The notes beneath the pieces are model-generated. The model searched no databases, was not told the origin of the DNA, and was given only the letters and a program-made list of their open reading frames with translations. From NCBI RefSeq assembly GCF_003058325.1, contig NZ_CP028843.1:1231501-1295500 (forward strand): a DNA stretch of 64,000 nucleotides. The letters run 5' to 3'. A program made the position numbers and the translations under genes. Of the stretch, positions 25,384 through 33,704 are shown piece by piece; within the stretch, counting starts at the first letter, position 1, and each line of letters begins with the position of its first letter. Source of the stretch: Methylobacterium currus. GTDB lineage: Bacteria > Pseudomonadota > Alphaproteobacteria > Rhizobiales > Beijerinckiaceae.

Positions 25384-26082
25384 TCAGGCCCGCAGCCGCC
25401 CGTCATGGATCGCGCTCGCGACCAGCACCCCGGCGGCGCCCGCCGCCTCCAGGGCCGGGAGGTCCTCCGGCCCGCGCAGGCCTCCGGCGGCGTAGAAGGC
25501 CGTCCGCGGCGCGCGCGCCTTGAGGGCGGCGAGTCCCGCGAGGTCCGGCCCCGCCCCGCTGCCGACCCGCGACAGCGTCATCACGATCACCTCCGGCGGC
25601 CAGGCCGAGGCCTCCTCGTGCAAAGCCGCAGGCCCCAGGGGGGCGCCGTCGCGGCTGTCGAGGGAGAGCACCGCGGCGGCGGCCAGCCGGCGCACCAGGG
25701 CCGCATCGGCCTGGCTCTCGCTGCCGAGCACCGGCCGGCCGAGGCCCGCCGCCAGGAACGCCGCGACGCCCTCCTCGGTCGCGAAGCCGGCATCGACCCA
25801 CAGTTCCACCCCCGGGCAGGCCGTCGCGATCGCCCGCAAGGCGCCGAGGTCGGGCGGCGTGCCGTCCATGATCGCGTCGAGATCGGCGACGTAGAGCCGG
25901 CGCGCCGGCCAGGCCGCGAGGAGGCCGCGCGCCACGTCGGCGGGGGCGGGGCCGGGGCTGAGCGGCGTCACGATCGGCGCGTAGCGCTCACGGTCGCCGG
26001 CCCGGGCCCGCACCACGACGCCGCCGCGCAGGTCGAGGACCGGCACCACCTCGGTCCGGGTTGCGAAGCTTGGCCCGCTCAT
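25384..26082 (-). CDS. HisA/HisF-related TIM-barrel protein of the C1 cofactor cluster
   Basis: 232 aa. EVVPVLDLRGGVVVRARAGD resembles the HisA phosphate-binding start; RLYVADLDAIMDG and FYAAGGLRGPEDL complete the pattern of the HisA-related family found in methanogens and methylotrophs. Histidine genes are absent nearby, and the gene faces away from mfnF across 50 bp. A step in H4MPT or methylofuran biosynthesis is inferred from this conserved company rather than from any demonstrated reaction. Confidence 0.8.
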   Translation of the reverse strand: MSGPSFATRTEVVPVLDLRGGVVVRARAGDRERYAPIVTPLSPGPAPADVARGLLAAWPARRLYVADLDAIMDGTPPDLGALRAIATACPGVELWVDAGFATEEGVAAFLAAGLGRPVLGSESQADAALVRRLAAAAVLSLDSRDGAPLGPAALHEEASAWPPEVIVMTLSRVGSGAGPDLAGLAALKARAPRTAFYAAGGLRGPEDLPALEAAGAAGVLVASAIHDGRLRA

Positions 26083-26132
26083 GCCACCCCACCCCGACCG
26101 GCTCCTCGACCGGCCTTGCGCGAGACCCGCCC

Positions 26133-27221
26133 GTGACTCATCTCCATCCCCCCGCCTCGCTCCGTCGCGTCATCGGCTGGGACCTCGGCGGGGTCCATGT
26201 CAAGGCGGCGCTGGTCGAAGGCGGCCGCGTGCAGGCGGTGGTGCAGGCGCCGTGCCCGCTCTGGAACGGCCTGCCGGCCCTCGACGCCACCGTCGCGTCC
26301 CTGCCGGACTGGGCCCGCGCGCCCGCCCGCCACGCCGTGACGATGACGGGCGAATTGACCGATTGCTTCTCCGACCGCGCCGACGGCGTGGCGCAGCTCG
26401 CCGCCTGGACGGCCAGGAATCTGAAAGGCGAGGTCGCGATCTATGCCGGGCGCTCCGGCTTCGTCGCGCCCGAGGCCGCCGCGTCCCGCGCCCCCGACAT
26501 CGCCAGCGCCAACTGGCACGCCACCGCCGCCCTGGTCGGCACGATGCAGCCGGACGCGCTCCTGGTCGATATCGGCTCGACCACCGCCGACCTGATCCCG
26601 ATCCGTGGCGGGCAGCCCCGGGCGATCGGCTACAGCGACGCCGAGCGGCTGGAGACGGGGGAGCTGGTCTATACCGGCGTGGTGCGCACGCCGCTCCTGG
26701 CGCTGTCGCAGACCGCGCCGTTCCGCGGCCGGCGCACCGCGCTGATGGCCGAGTGCTTCGCCACCACCGCCGATGCCTACCGCCTGCTCGGCCTGCTACT
26801 GGCGGCGGAAGACCAGCAGGACACCGCCGACCTCAAGGGCAAGTCGACCCATGAGACCGAGATCCGCCTCGCCCGGATGATCGGCCGCGACCGGCACGAG
26901 GGGACGAGCGCCGACTGGGCGCGGCTGGCCGGCTTCTTCGCCGAGGCGCAGCTGCGCCTGCTGCACGACGCCGCCGGCCTGATCCTGTCCCGCGGGGAGT
27001 TGGGGGAGGGCGAGTTGGGCGAGGACGGCTTGGACCACGCGGCGCCGGTCGTGATCTGCGGCGCCGGCCGCTTCGTCGCCGCCAGGCTCGCCGCGCGCCT
27101 CGGGCGGCCGGTGGTGGACCTGGCCGACCTGATCGCCCCGCGCCTCGCCCCGGAGGCCACCGCCTTCGCGTCGACCTGCGGCCCGGCGGTGGCGGTGGGG
27201 TTGCTGGCGGCGGAGGGCTGA
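26133..27221 (+). CDS. mfnF: MfnF-like ATPase-fold protein, H4MPT-linked C1 transfer pathway
   Basis: 362 aa from a GTG. IGWDLGGVHVKAALVEGG (first phosphate loop) and LLVDIGSTTADLIPIRGG (second) place it in the ASKHA/hydantoinase-like fold used by archaeal MfnF. MfnF couples the furan and tyramine-glutamate halves of methanofuran. With mfnB and mfnE at the left edge, three methylofuran enzymes are present in the window. Residues 289-298 (GELGE twice) come from a 15-bp tandem repeat at 26997-27026. Confidence 0.83.
   Translation: MTHLHPPASLRRVIGWDLGGVHVKAALVEGGRVQAVVQAPCPLWNGLPALDATVASLPDWARAPARHAVTMTGELTDCFSDRADGVAQLAAWTARNLKGEVAIYAGRSGFVAPEAAASRAPDIASANWHATAALVGTMQPDALLVDIGSTTADLIPIRGGQPRAIGYSDAERLETGELVYTGVVRTPLLALSQTAPFRGRRTALMAECFATTADAYRLLGLLLAAEDQQDTADLKGKSTHETEIRLARMIGRDRHEGTSADWARLAGFFAEAQLRLLHDAAGLILSRGELGEGELGEDGLDHAAPVVICGAGRFVAARLAARLGRPVVDLADLIAPRLAPEATAFASTCGPAVAVGLLAAEG
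26997..27026. repeat. 15-bp tandem duplication in mfnF
   Basis: GAGTTGGGGGAGGGC followed by GAGTTGGGCGAGGAC, 12 of 15 bases identical, in frame, encoding ELGEG and ELGED. Confidence 0.8.
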
Positions 27222-27229
27222 TCGTCCGG

Positions 27230-27727
27230 TCAGAAGCGCCGCGCGAGGGTCGCGCCGAGCCCGTCCTCGATCGCCCCGCGCGCGCCGAGCCACGGCATGC
27301 TGATCGGGGTGTCGACGAGCAGCAGCAGGGTCCGGCGCAGGAGCTGGTCCAGGGCCTCGGGGCAACCGGCCGCGCCGAGGCCGGTGCCGTTGAGCCGGTC
27401 GTCGAGCTCCCGGGTGGTGCCGAGGAAGCCCATGCTCCAGCCGGAGAAGCGGCGCTCGGCCGCGACATCCATCTCGATCACCGCCAGGGTGTGATGGCGC
27501 CGGTCGACCAGGATCGATTCGAAGATCGGCTGGACGCCGTCCCGCGGCCCCTCCAGCACCTGGAAGAAGCCGAGGCCGGTATAGACCAGCACGCCGGAGA
27601 CCGCGGCCGCCTGGTTGCGCCGCCGGGCGGCTGCGAGAAGGGACGCGACGTGGCCCTGCCCCAGCATCACCTCCGCCGGATGCGCGGCCGTGCTCTTGTA
27701 GATGATGCGGAAGATGTCCTCGGACAT
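27230..27727 (-). CDS. BLUF-domain blue-light sensor protein
   Basis: 165 aa. The BLUF flavin pocket is complete: Y10 (FRIIYKS), N38 (RRNQAAAVSGVLVY), Q56 (GFFQVLEG), W97 and M99 (FSGWSMGF), with DRRHH at 75-79. About 60 C-terminal residues form helices with no output domain recognised, so it is a short BLUF protein that must signal through a partner. No obvious partner (EAL, GGDEF, MerR) adjoins. It is convergent with mfnF, 8 bp apart. Confidence 0.88.
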   Translation of the reverse strand: MSEDIFRIIYKSTAAHPAEVMLGQGHVASLLAAARRRNQAAAVSGVLVYTGLGFFQVLEGPRDGVQPIFESILVDRRHHTLAVIEMDVAAERRFSGWSMGFLGTTRELDDRLNGTGLGAAGCPEALDQLLRRTLLLLVDTPISMPWLGARGAIEDGLGATLARRF

Positions 27728-27854
27728 CCGAATCTCCGGGCAGCGATCCGACCTGGATAGGCCAAAGGGGGCGGGTCGCGATAGCGTCTCGATGGACCGC
27801 CGGGAGAATTGCAGGCCAGGATCGCTACTCAGGATGGAAGTCCCGGGACCGGGA

Positions 27855-28934
27855 TCAGCTGCGCCAGCGCAGCTCCCGCGGCTCCAGGGGGTTGACGAAG
27901 GCGGCGCCGGCCTCGCGGGCGCGGAGGAACTCGCGCTTGAGGCTGAAATACCATTGCGACTGCACGTCGCTCTCGCCCATCAGCACCATCGCGGGCTTCC
28001 GGTCGAGGCCGCGCTGGGCGATCTGGAGCACGTCCCGGTCCTGGCCGAGGAACTGGCGCATCAGCGGCCGGGCGATGGGTTTCAGCAGGTTGAGGCCTGA
28101 GATGTTCCAGTACATCGCGTTGATGAGCGCGGTGCGGCCATTCGCCAGCGGCGACGCGAAGGTGTAGTTCGCCAGGCGCTTCTCGCCGGCGGTGATCCGC
28201 TCCAGCCGCACCCCCGGCAGCCGGAACTCGATCTCGACCTCCGGGATCGAGCCGAGCAGGCGGTAGGCGAGGGAGGCGGTCTTCGCCGTGTGGCTCGTCA
28301 TGGTGAAGCCGAAGGGCGAGGGCGCGAAGTGCTTCACCTTCTCCTTCATCGTCTTCGACGGGCGCCACCACCAGGAATCGTGCACATAGGCGACGTGGGC
28401 CGGATCGACGAAGCTCAGGGCCACGAGGTCGAACGAGGCCTCGACCTCCAGGATCTCGACCAGCTGGCCGCAATAGGCGAAATCGACCTCGGGGATCGGC
28501 GGTGCCGCATCCGCGTTCGCACTTGCGGGGCCCCCACTTGCCGCGTTCCCAGTTGCCGGATTCGCGCTCGCATGGACCCAGATCAGGCCGGATTTCTCCG
28601 CCACCGCGAAGCGGGCGAGACGGACCGAGGCGAAATTGGCGTCGTCCCGGCGGGCCAAAGCGGGGATCGCCGCGCAGACGCCGTCGGGCCGGAACTGCCA
28701 GCCATGGAACGGGCAGACGAGGTTGCCGTCGACGATGCGGCCGGCCGACAGCGCCATGCCGCGATGGGGGCAGCGGTCGCGCAGCGCGAACAGCGCGCCC
28801 GATTCCTCGCGCCCGACCACCACGGCCTCCTCGCCGAGGCTCACCGACCGCATTCCCCCGGGCCGCAGGCTGCGGCTCTCGCCGACGCAGTACCAGACGT
28901 CGTCGAGCGCCCGGCGGATCGGATCCCCTGTCAT
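27855..28934 (-). CDS. Rieske oxygenase alpha-subunit family protein
   Basis: 359 aa. The N-terminal Rieske domain has CPHRG and CPFHGW cysteine/histidine pairs; the catalytic domain has the mononuclear iron motif DPAHVAYVH (Asp-x2-His-x4-His type). It fits vanillate O-demethylase or phthalate-dioxygenase type enzymes. No reductase gene is adjacent. Residues about 124-145 are an Ala/Asn/Gly-rich linker from degenerate 15-bp repeats at 28507-28565. The substrate is unknown. Confidence 0.85.
   Translation of the reverse strand: MTGDPIRRALDDVWYCVGESRSLRPGGMRSVSLGEEAVVVGREESGALFALRDRCPHRGMALSAGRIVDGNLVCPFHGWQFRPDGVCAAIPALARRDDANFASVRLARFAVAEKSGLIWVHASANPATGNAASGGPASANADAAPPIPEVDFAYCGQLVEILEVEASFDLVALSFVDPAHVAYVHDSWWWRPSKTMKEKVKHFAPSPFGFTMTSHTAKTASLAYRLLGSIPEVEIEFRLPGVRLERITAGEKRLANYTFASPLANGRTALINAMYWNISGLNLLKPIARPLMRQFLGQDRDVLQIAQRGLDRKPAMVLMGESDVQSQWYFSLKREFLRAREAGAAFVNPLEPRELRWRS
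28507..28565. repeat. Degenerate 15-bp repeat encoding a linker in the Rieske oxygenase
   Basis: Four units of the form AACGCGGCAAGTGGG (coding strand) run in frame between the Rieske and catalytic domains, encoding NPATG, NAASG, GPASA and NADA-like units. Confidence 0.65.
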
Positions 28935-29189
28935 GCTGCCTTCCGCGGTCCCCGCGTCCCATGCCCGTCGCGCGGCATCCTCGTGCCGGCGGATGTCCTT
29001 AACCCATCCTGCGGGCCCGTGAAGCGCCGGAACGCGCGCATCTCCCCCGCGCGCCGGAAGCAGGCGGAACGGCGAGCAGGGCCGTTCGTTACCGTGCCGG
29101 GATGCCGCAGGGCACACGTGCCCTACATGCGTCCCGGCCGCGTTCGCGGGCGGCCCCACACCGAATGCCCCCTGACGGAGGATGACACG

Positions 29190-29603
29190 ATGAGCCTGCT
29201 CGGGACGATCGTCAGCAAGATCCTGCACCCCTTCGGCGGCGGCGAGGCCCAGGCGCAGACGCCTGAGACCACCTCCACCAGCGCGCCGGCCGGCGGCGGC
29301 ACCACGGGCGCTACGCCCGGCGGCGACGTGCCGAAGGTCGACGGTAAGGTCGACGTCGAAGCGGTGCTCAACGACCTCGCCGCCAAGGCCGGCCAGCCGC
29401 TCAACTGGCGCACCTCGATCGTCGACCTGATGAAGCTGCTGCACCTCGACAGCAGCCTGTCGGCGCGCAAGGAACTCGCCCAGGAGCTGCACTACACCGG
29501 CGACACGAACGATTCCGCCACGATGAACGTGTGGCTGCACAAGCAGGTCATCAAGAAGCTCGAGGAGAATGGCGGCAAGGTGCCGGACGACCTCAAGGAC
29601 TAA
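29190..29603 (+). CDS. DUF3597-family protein
   Basis: 137 aa with a GGAGGAT ribosome site before the ATG. The N-terminus (MSLLGTIVSKILHPFGGG) is followed by a Thr/Ala/Gly linker. A C-terminal helical domain follows (VEAVLNDLAAKAGQPLNWRT, SIVDLMKLLHLDSSLSARKE, YTGDTNDSATMNVWLHKQVI). This matches DUF3597, including the conserved LNWRTSIVDLMKLL. The family resembles phage tail LysM-adjacent proteins in some annotations; function unknown. It stands alone and is followed by a hairpin at 29722. Confidence 0.85.
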   Translation: MSLLGTIVSKILHPFGGGEAQAQTPETTSTSAPAGGGTTGATPGGDVPKVDGKVDVEAVLNDLAAKAGQPLNWRTSIVDLMKLLHLDSSLSARKELAQELHYTGDTNDSATMNVWLHKQVIKKLEENGGKVPDDLKD

Positions 29604-29635
29604 GTAAGACCGATCCAGGGCATTCCCGACGACGT

Positions 29636-29710
29636 GGATGCCGGTTCGTCGCAGACGATGCGGCCCAATCGAAGACCGAGAGCATTGTCCGATCGCCACG
29701 CGATCGGGCA
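29636..29710 (+). repeat. Dispersed intergenic repeat, copy 1
   Basis: About 75 bp beginning GGTTCGTCGCAGACGATG and ending CCGATCGCCACGCGATCG. It aligns with the reverse complement of 48205-48280 at roughly three quarters identity. Confidence 0.75.
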
Positions 29711-29721
29711 GCGCCCGATAC

Positions 29722-29748
29722 CGGCCCGCCCCCGAAGGGGGCGGGCCG
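29722..29748 (+). terminator. Hairpin terminator downstream of DUF3597
   Basis: CGGCCCGCCCCC, loop GAA, GGGGGCGGGCCG, followed by TTCTTC. A perfect 12-bp GC stem. Confidence 0.75.
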
Positions 29749-30236
29749 TTCTTCACGGGCAAGGATCCGTATGGGCAAGGATCCGTCCGGTCAGCGCCTC
29801 TCCGGCCCGCCCCGTCCGGACGGGCGCCGCCAGCACGCGTTCGTCCAGGCTTGCGCGGGTCTCGGACGGGCTCATGTCCGGGGCCAGGATGGGCAGGGCA
29901 GGGACGGGCGCCGCCTCGGGCAGGCGAACCAGCCGGCAGGGTGGGGTCGGGTCACACGCCGCCGCGCCGTGATGCCCGGCAGGGCCGGCGAGGCGGACAG
30001 GCTCGCGCTCACCAGGGCCAGATCGATCGCCCGTCGCTCATCGATGGCCAGCGGCACCCCGGCGCCGCTCCCGCGGCATCGACGCCGCCCTCGGCCGCGA
30101 ACTGCCCGACGACAGCCGGCACCGCCTCGCCGGCAGTGCGGAGCATCATCAGGACGGGTTCGCATGGATCACCCATCCATCCTGGGTAGCAAGCGGGCCG
30201 CCCGGGCAGTCGCCGCCGTTTGGGTCGAACGTGGCG
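29749..30236. other. 488-bp stretch without an intact gene; possible gene remnant
   Basis: No open frame here has the features of a real gene. On the minus strand, two fragments in different frames look protein-like: one around VPLAIDERRAIDLALVSASL (30050-29970) and one around LPEAAPVPALPILAPDMSPS (29930-29860). That would suit a frameshifted remnant of a lost gene. I could not identify a family. Confidence 0.35.
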
Positions 30237-31352
30237 TCAGCGTCCGGTGCGCACGCGGGTCCAGAGCCGGGTCACCACCCGCTGGGTGCGGTCGTCATAG
30301 GCGGTGTTGGTGAACAGCCGGCGGAAGGTCGCCTCGTCCGGGTAGATGCCGGGATCGGACAGGATCTCGGGCTTGACCAGGGCCTTCGCCGCCAGGTTGC
30401 CGCTGGCATAGGACACGAAGTTGGTGTTGGCCGCCGCCACCTCGGGCCGCATCATGAAGTCGATGAAGGCGTGGGCCTCCGCCGCATGCGGCGCATCCTT
30501 GGGGATCGCGAAGGCGTCGAACCACATCAGGGCGCCCTGCTGCGGGATGAAGTAGGCGATGTCGACGTCGTTCTTGGCCTCGCGGGCGCGCCGGCGTGCC
30601 TGCAGCACGTCGCCCGAGTACCCCACCGACAGGCAGACGTCGCCGTTGGCGAGCTGGTTGATGTACTCGGAGGAGTGGAACTTCTGCACCGCGCCGCGGA
30701 TGCGGAACAGCGCGTCGCCCGCCCTGTCGAGGTCGTCGATCCGGCGCGAATCGGGCTTCAGGCCGAGCGCCTGGAGCACGCTCGGCAGGATGTCGTCCGG
30801 CGAGTCCAGCATCGTCACGCCGCAATCCTTGAGCTTGGCGATCAGCTCCGGGCGCAGGACGATGTCCCAGGTGTTGAGCGGCTGGTTGGACCCCAAGCGC
30901 TCGCGCACCAGGGCGGTGTTCACCCCGATGCCGGTGGTGCCCCACATGTAGTCGACGGCGTAGACATTGCCCGGGTCGTAGGCCGCGAGCCGCGCCGTCA
31001 CCTCGGGCCAGGCGTGCTTGAGGTTCGGCAGCCTGGCCTTGTCGAGGGGCTGGAATGCCCCGGCCTTGATCAGGCGCTGCAGGAAGGGCCCCGTCGGCAC
31101 CACGATGTCGTAGCCCGAGCGGCCGGCGAGCAGCTTGGTCTCGACGATCTCGTTGGTGTCGTAGGTGTCGTAGACGACCTTGATGCCGGTCTCGCGCGTG
31201 AAGGCGTCGAGCATCTTGGGGTCGATATAGTCCGACCAGTTGTAGATGTTGACGACCCGCTCCGGCGCGGCGGTTGCGGGGCCGGCAGGCCCCGCCACGA
31301 GGGCGAGGAGGCCGGCGGCGGCCCCCAGGAAACGGCGCCGGAGCGGGTTCAT
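30237..31352 (-). CDS. PotF-like periplasmic polyamine-type binding protein
   Basis: 371 aa, signal peptide with an RRRFLG start (possible Tat or Sec signal) ending near ATA. VVNIYNWSDYIDPKMLDAFT and ETGIKVVYDTYDTNEIVETK at the N-terminus, and YAVDYMWGTTGIGVN in the middle, are the classic PotF/PotD putrescine/spermidine-binding pattern. Conserved aromatics of the ligand pocket (W in YNWSDY, W in YMWGTT) are present. No permease or ATPase is nearby, so it is an orphan; it follows ridA by 3 bp in one unit. Confidence 0.87.
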   Translation of the reverse strand: MNPLRRRFLGAAAGLLALVAGPAGPATAAPERVVNIYNWSDYIDPKMLDAFTRETGIKVVYDTYDTNEIVETKLLAGRSGYDIVVPTGPFLQRLIKAGAFQPLDKARLPNLKHAWPEVTARLAAYDPGNVYAVDYMWGTTGIGVNTALVRERLGSNQPLNTWDIVLRPELIAKLKDCGVTMLDSPDDILPSVLQALGLKPDSRRIDDLDRAGDALFRIRGAVQKFHSSEYINQLANGDVCLSVGYSGDVLQARRRAREAKNDVDIAYFIPQQGALMWFDAFAIPKDAPHAAEAHAFIDFMMRPEVAAANTNFVSYASGNLAAKALVKPEILSDPGIYPDEATFRRLFTNTAYDDRTQRVVTRLWTRVRTGR

Positions 31353-31355
31353 CCG

Positions 31356-31715
31356 TCAGGCTCCGGTCGCGGCGACGACCGAGATCTCCACCCGGTATTG
31401 CGGGCCCGCGAGCTTGGCCTCGACGGTCGCCCGGGCCGGAGCGTGGCCGGCCGCCACCCAGCCGTCCCAGGCCCGGTTCATCTCGGCGAAGGTCGACATG
31501 TCGGCGAGGTAGATCGTGGCCGAGAGCAGCCGGGTCTTGTCGCTGCCGACGGTCGCGAGCAGTTCGTCGATCTGGCTCAGGATGTCCTTGGTCTGCGCCT
31601 CGACGCCCTCGTTGTTCGAGACCTGGTCCGCGACCTGGCCGGCCAGATAGACGGTGCCGTTATGCACCACCGCCTGGCTCATCCGGGTGCCGGTCTCGAA
31701 ACGCGTGATGGTCAT
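31356..31715 (-). CDS. RidA-family enamine/imine deaminase
   Basis: 119 aa. YLAGQVADQ, TRLLSATIYLADMSTFAEMN and the C-terminal ARATVEAKLAGPQYRVEISVV (two blocks) match the RidA/YjgF family; the arginine of PARATVEA is the conserved substrate-binding Arg. RidA hydrolyses reactive enamines from PLP enzymes. Its pairing with a polyamine-type binding protein suggests amine catabolism, in which imines arise. First gene of a two-gene unit. Confidence 0.88.
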   Translation of the reverse strand: MTITRFETGTRMSQAVVHNGTVYLAGQVADQVSNNEGVEAQTKDILSQIDELLATVGSDKTRLLSATIYLADMSTFAEMNRAWDGWVAAGHAPARATVEAKLAGPQYRVEISVVAATGA

Positions 31716-31949
31716 CGGGAACTCCTCGGGGGCTTCTTGAGAGGGAGGCTCTGGAATGGCGCTCCGGCGCCTTGTGCCGCCGAACCCGTGCCGCCGTAAA
31801 GGGCCCCCGGACGAACCTTGGCAGGATCCATCGGCGAGGAAGAGATCCACCGGCAGCGATCGGGGCAGCATCGGGCGCACGTCCCGGCGCAACCACGGCG
31901 CGGCCCGCGCGTTTGTCCTTCAGTTAAGCGGAGCCGAAGGGCAGCCCTC

Positions 31950-32222
31950 ATGCTTGCGATCCTGTGGACCATCATCATCGGCTTCGTCGCCGGTGTCATC
32001 GCCAAGTTCATCATGCCCGGCTCGGCCAACGAGCCGAGCGGCTTCATCATGACCACTCTTCTGGGCATCGTCGGCGCCTTCGTGGCGACCTTCCTGGGTC
32101 AGGTCACCGGCTGGTACCCGCCGAACGAGGGCGCGGGCCTGATCGCCGCGGTCATCGGCGCCGTGATTGTGCTGGCGATCTTCGGCTTCATCCAGGGCCG
32201 CCGCCGCACCACGGTCCTCTGA
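31950..32222 (+). CDS. GlsB/YeaQ/YmgE-family small membrane protein
   Basis: 90 aa with three hydrophobic segments (ILWTIIIGFVAGVIAKFIMPG, TLLGIVGAFVATFLG, AAVIGAVIVLAIFGFIQ). The conserved PGSANEPSGFIMTTLLGIVGA-type loop (two blocks) is the hallmark of the transglycosylase-associated protein/GlsB family, linked to general stress. Monocistronic, followed by two strong hairpins. Confidence 0.88.
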   Translation: MLAILWTIIIGFVAGVIAKFIMPGSANEPSGFIMTTLLGIVGAFVATFLGQVTGWYPPNEGAGLIAAVIGAVIVLAIFGFIQGRRRTTVL

Positions 32223-32255
32223 GCCCTGGGAGCCGGCGGACCTCGCCGGCTCCTC

Positions 32256-32310
32256 CCCGACATGAGAAAGGCCACGCCGAGATGATCGGCGTGGCCTTTC
32301 TCATGTCGGG
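32256..32310. terminator. Perfect 25-bp hairpin, bidirectional terminator
   Basis: A 25-bp perfectly paired stem with loop GATGA; the arms start CCCGACATGAGAAAGGCC and end GGCCTTTCTCATGTCGGG. It contains CTTTCTC on both strands, and so can end transcripts from both sides. A smaller GC hairpin (GAGCCGGCG / CGCCGGCTC) lies just upstream at 32230-32252. Confidence 0.85.
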
Positions 32311-32355
32311 CATCCTGTCCGGATGACGGGGCGCCCGGGGCGCCCCGCCGCTCGG

Positions 32356-32598
32356 TCAGATCCGCGCGGGCGCGTGGGAGTCGCTGTTCATCAGCGACTT
32401 GGCGGCGCAATGGCCGGTGGCGCCGCGGATCGCCAGGAGCGAGCCGGCGACCAGGGCTGCGAGGCTGAGGAACTTGTTCGGCCGGGGCTGCGCCGCGGCC
32501 GCGGCGAGGCCGAGGCCGAGCACGACCGAGATGGCGCGCTCCTTGGTGGTCAGGTTGCGCTCGCCGCTGAACACGTCGTGGATCAGGTCGCTGGCCAT
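32356..32598 (-). CDS. Small DUF2892/YgaP-like transmembrane protein
   Basis: 80 aa. NLTTKERAISVVLGLGLAAA and FLSLAALVAGSLLAIRGATG form two membrane helices, followed by HCAAKSL; the RGATGHC signature is typical of YgaP-like inner membrane domains. Function unknown. Confidence 0.75.
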   Translation of the reverse strand: MASDLIHDVFSGERNLTTKERAISVVLGLGLAAAAAQPRPNKFLSLAALVAGSLLAIRGATGHCAAKSLMNSDSHAPARI

Positions 32599-32712
32599 GG
32601 GTTCTCCGTCAGGGTCGGTCGCGGAGGAATTCCGCTGCGTCGCGGTGCGAACGCGGCCGGAGGCCGGACGTTCCCTGGCGGAGACAGGGTCCTCGCCTCC
32701 GCGGCAGGTTCC

Positions 32713-33345
32713 TCAACCCTGCGGCGCTTCGGCGATCAGCCGGTCGTCGATCTCGCGGGCGCGCAGGGCCGCCGGGCGGGCGGCGAGACGGGCGACATAG
32801 GCCTCGTAGGCCGGACGCCGCTCGATCCCACCGAACTGCATCCCCCACATCAGGTGCGAGCCGAGATAGAGGTCGGCGGCCGAGAAGCGCCCGCCGGCGA
32901 GGTACTCCCTGCCCGACACCGCGCCCTCGAGCGCGTCGAGGACCTCCGCCATGCTGCCGTACCCGACCATGCGGCGTCTCTCCTCCGACACCTCGACGCC
33001 CAAGGCCTTGTTGGTCACCGCCGCCTCGACCGGACCGGCGGCGAAGAACAGCCAGCGGTAATAGGCGCCGCGCTCAGGATCGCCCGGAGCCGGGGCGAGG
33101 CCCGCTTCCGGGAAGGCATCGGCCAGGTAGGCGCAGATCGCCGCCGTCTCGGTCACGGTGACGCCGCGGTGGCGCAGCGCCGGCACCTTGGCCAGCGGAT
33201 TGACGGTCCGGTAGGCCGGCTCCTTCATCGCCGTGCCGTAGCCGAGGATCTCCGTGCGGTAGGTCGCCCCGACCTCCTCCAGCATCCAGCGGACGATGCG
33301 GCCGCGGGACATCGGATGGGTGTAGAAGACGAGATCGTCGCTCAT
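32713..33345 (-). CDS. Glutathione S-transferase family protein
   Basis: 210 aa. Thioredoxin-fold N-terminal domain (LVFYTHPMSRGRIVRWMLEE, cis-Pro in NPLAKVPALRH, ETAAICAYLAD for the glutathione gamma-Glu contact), then an all-helical C-terminal domain (FSAADLYLGSHLMWG). The catalytic position carries SRGR rather than a Cys. Conjugation or disulphide exchange; substrate unknown. Confidence 0.88.
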   Translation of the reverse strand: MSDDLVFYTHPMSRGRIVRWMLEEVGATYRTEILGYGTAMKEPAYRTVNPLAKVPALRHRGVTVTETAAICAYLADAFPEAGLAPAPGDPERGAYYRWLFFAAGPVEAAVTNKALGVEVSEERRRMVGYGSMAEVLDALEGAVSGREYLAGGRFSAADLYLGSHLMWGMQFGGIERRPAYEAYVARLAARPAALRAREIDDRLIAEAPQG

Positions 33346-33368
33346 GCGCTGCCTCCCCGGCGGGCGAA

Positions 33369-33704
33369 TCAGCGGCGCCCGCGTGAGATCTTGAACCAGA
33401 GGCGGGGCTGAGCGGGAAGGCGGCGAGCCGCCGTCATGGCCGGTGGCGCCCACGGATTGATCGTGCGCAGGCCAGCGGCGGCGAAAGGGCTCGTGTCGCG
33501 GGTGGCGACCATGAAGCCGCGCGACGCTGCCGTCGCACGCCGCTTGCCGGGCGGCATGGCGGCGATGCCAAACCTGAGGTCGGCCACGGTGATCGCCGAC
33601 AGTCAAAGGGTCTCGATCGCCTGGGCATCGATCCAAGCGAGCACGTGCGGATCGGCAGCCGCCCTCAACGGCTCGGATACGACGTTGGCGTCGAGCAGGA
33701 TCAC
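33369..33704 (-). pseudogene. Broken VapC/FitB PIN-domain toxin
   Basis: From a GTG, VILLDANVVSEPLRAAADP is a normal PIN start with the first catalytic Asp. An in-frame TGA then interrupts AIDAQAIETL-x-LSAITVADLRFGIA where the family has a continuous helix. After KRRA the frame jumps straight to ASRGFMVATRDTSPF and GLRTINPW, so about 60 residues including the central catalytic acids are missing. Nonsense codon plus internal deletion: non-functional. Confidence 0.85.
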
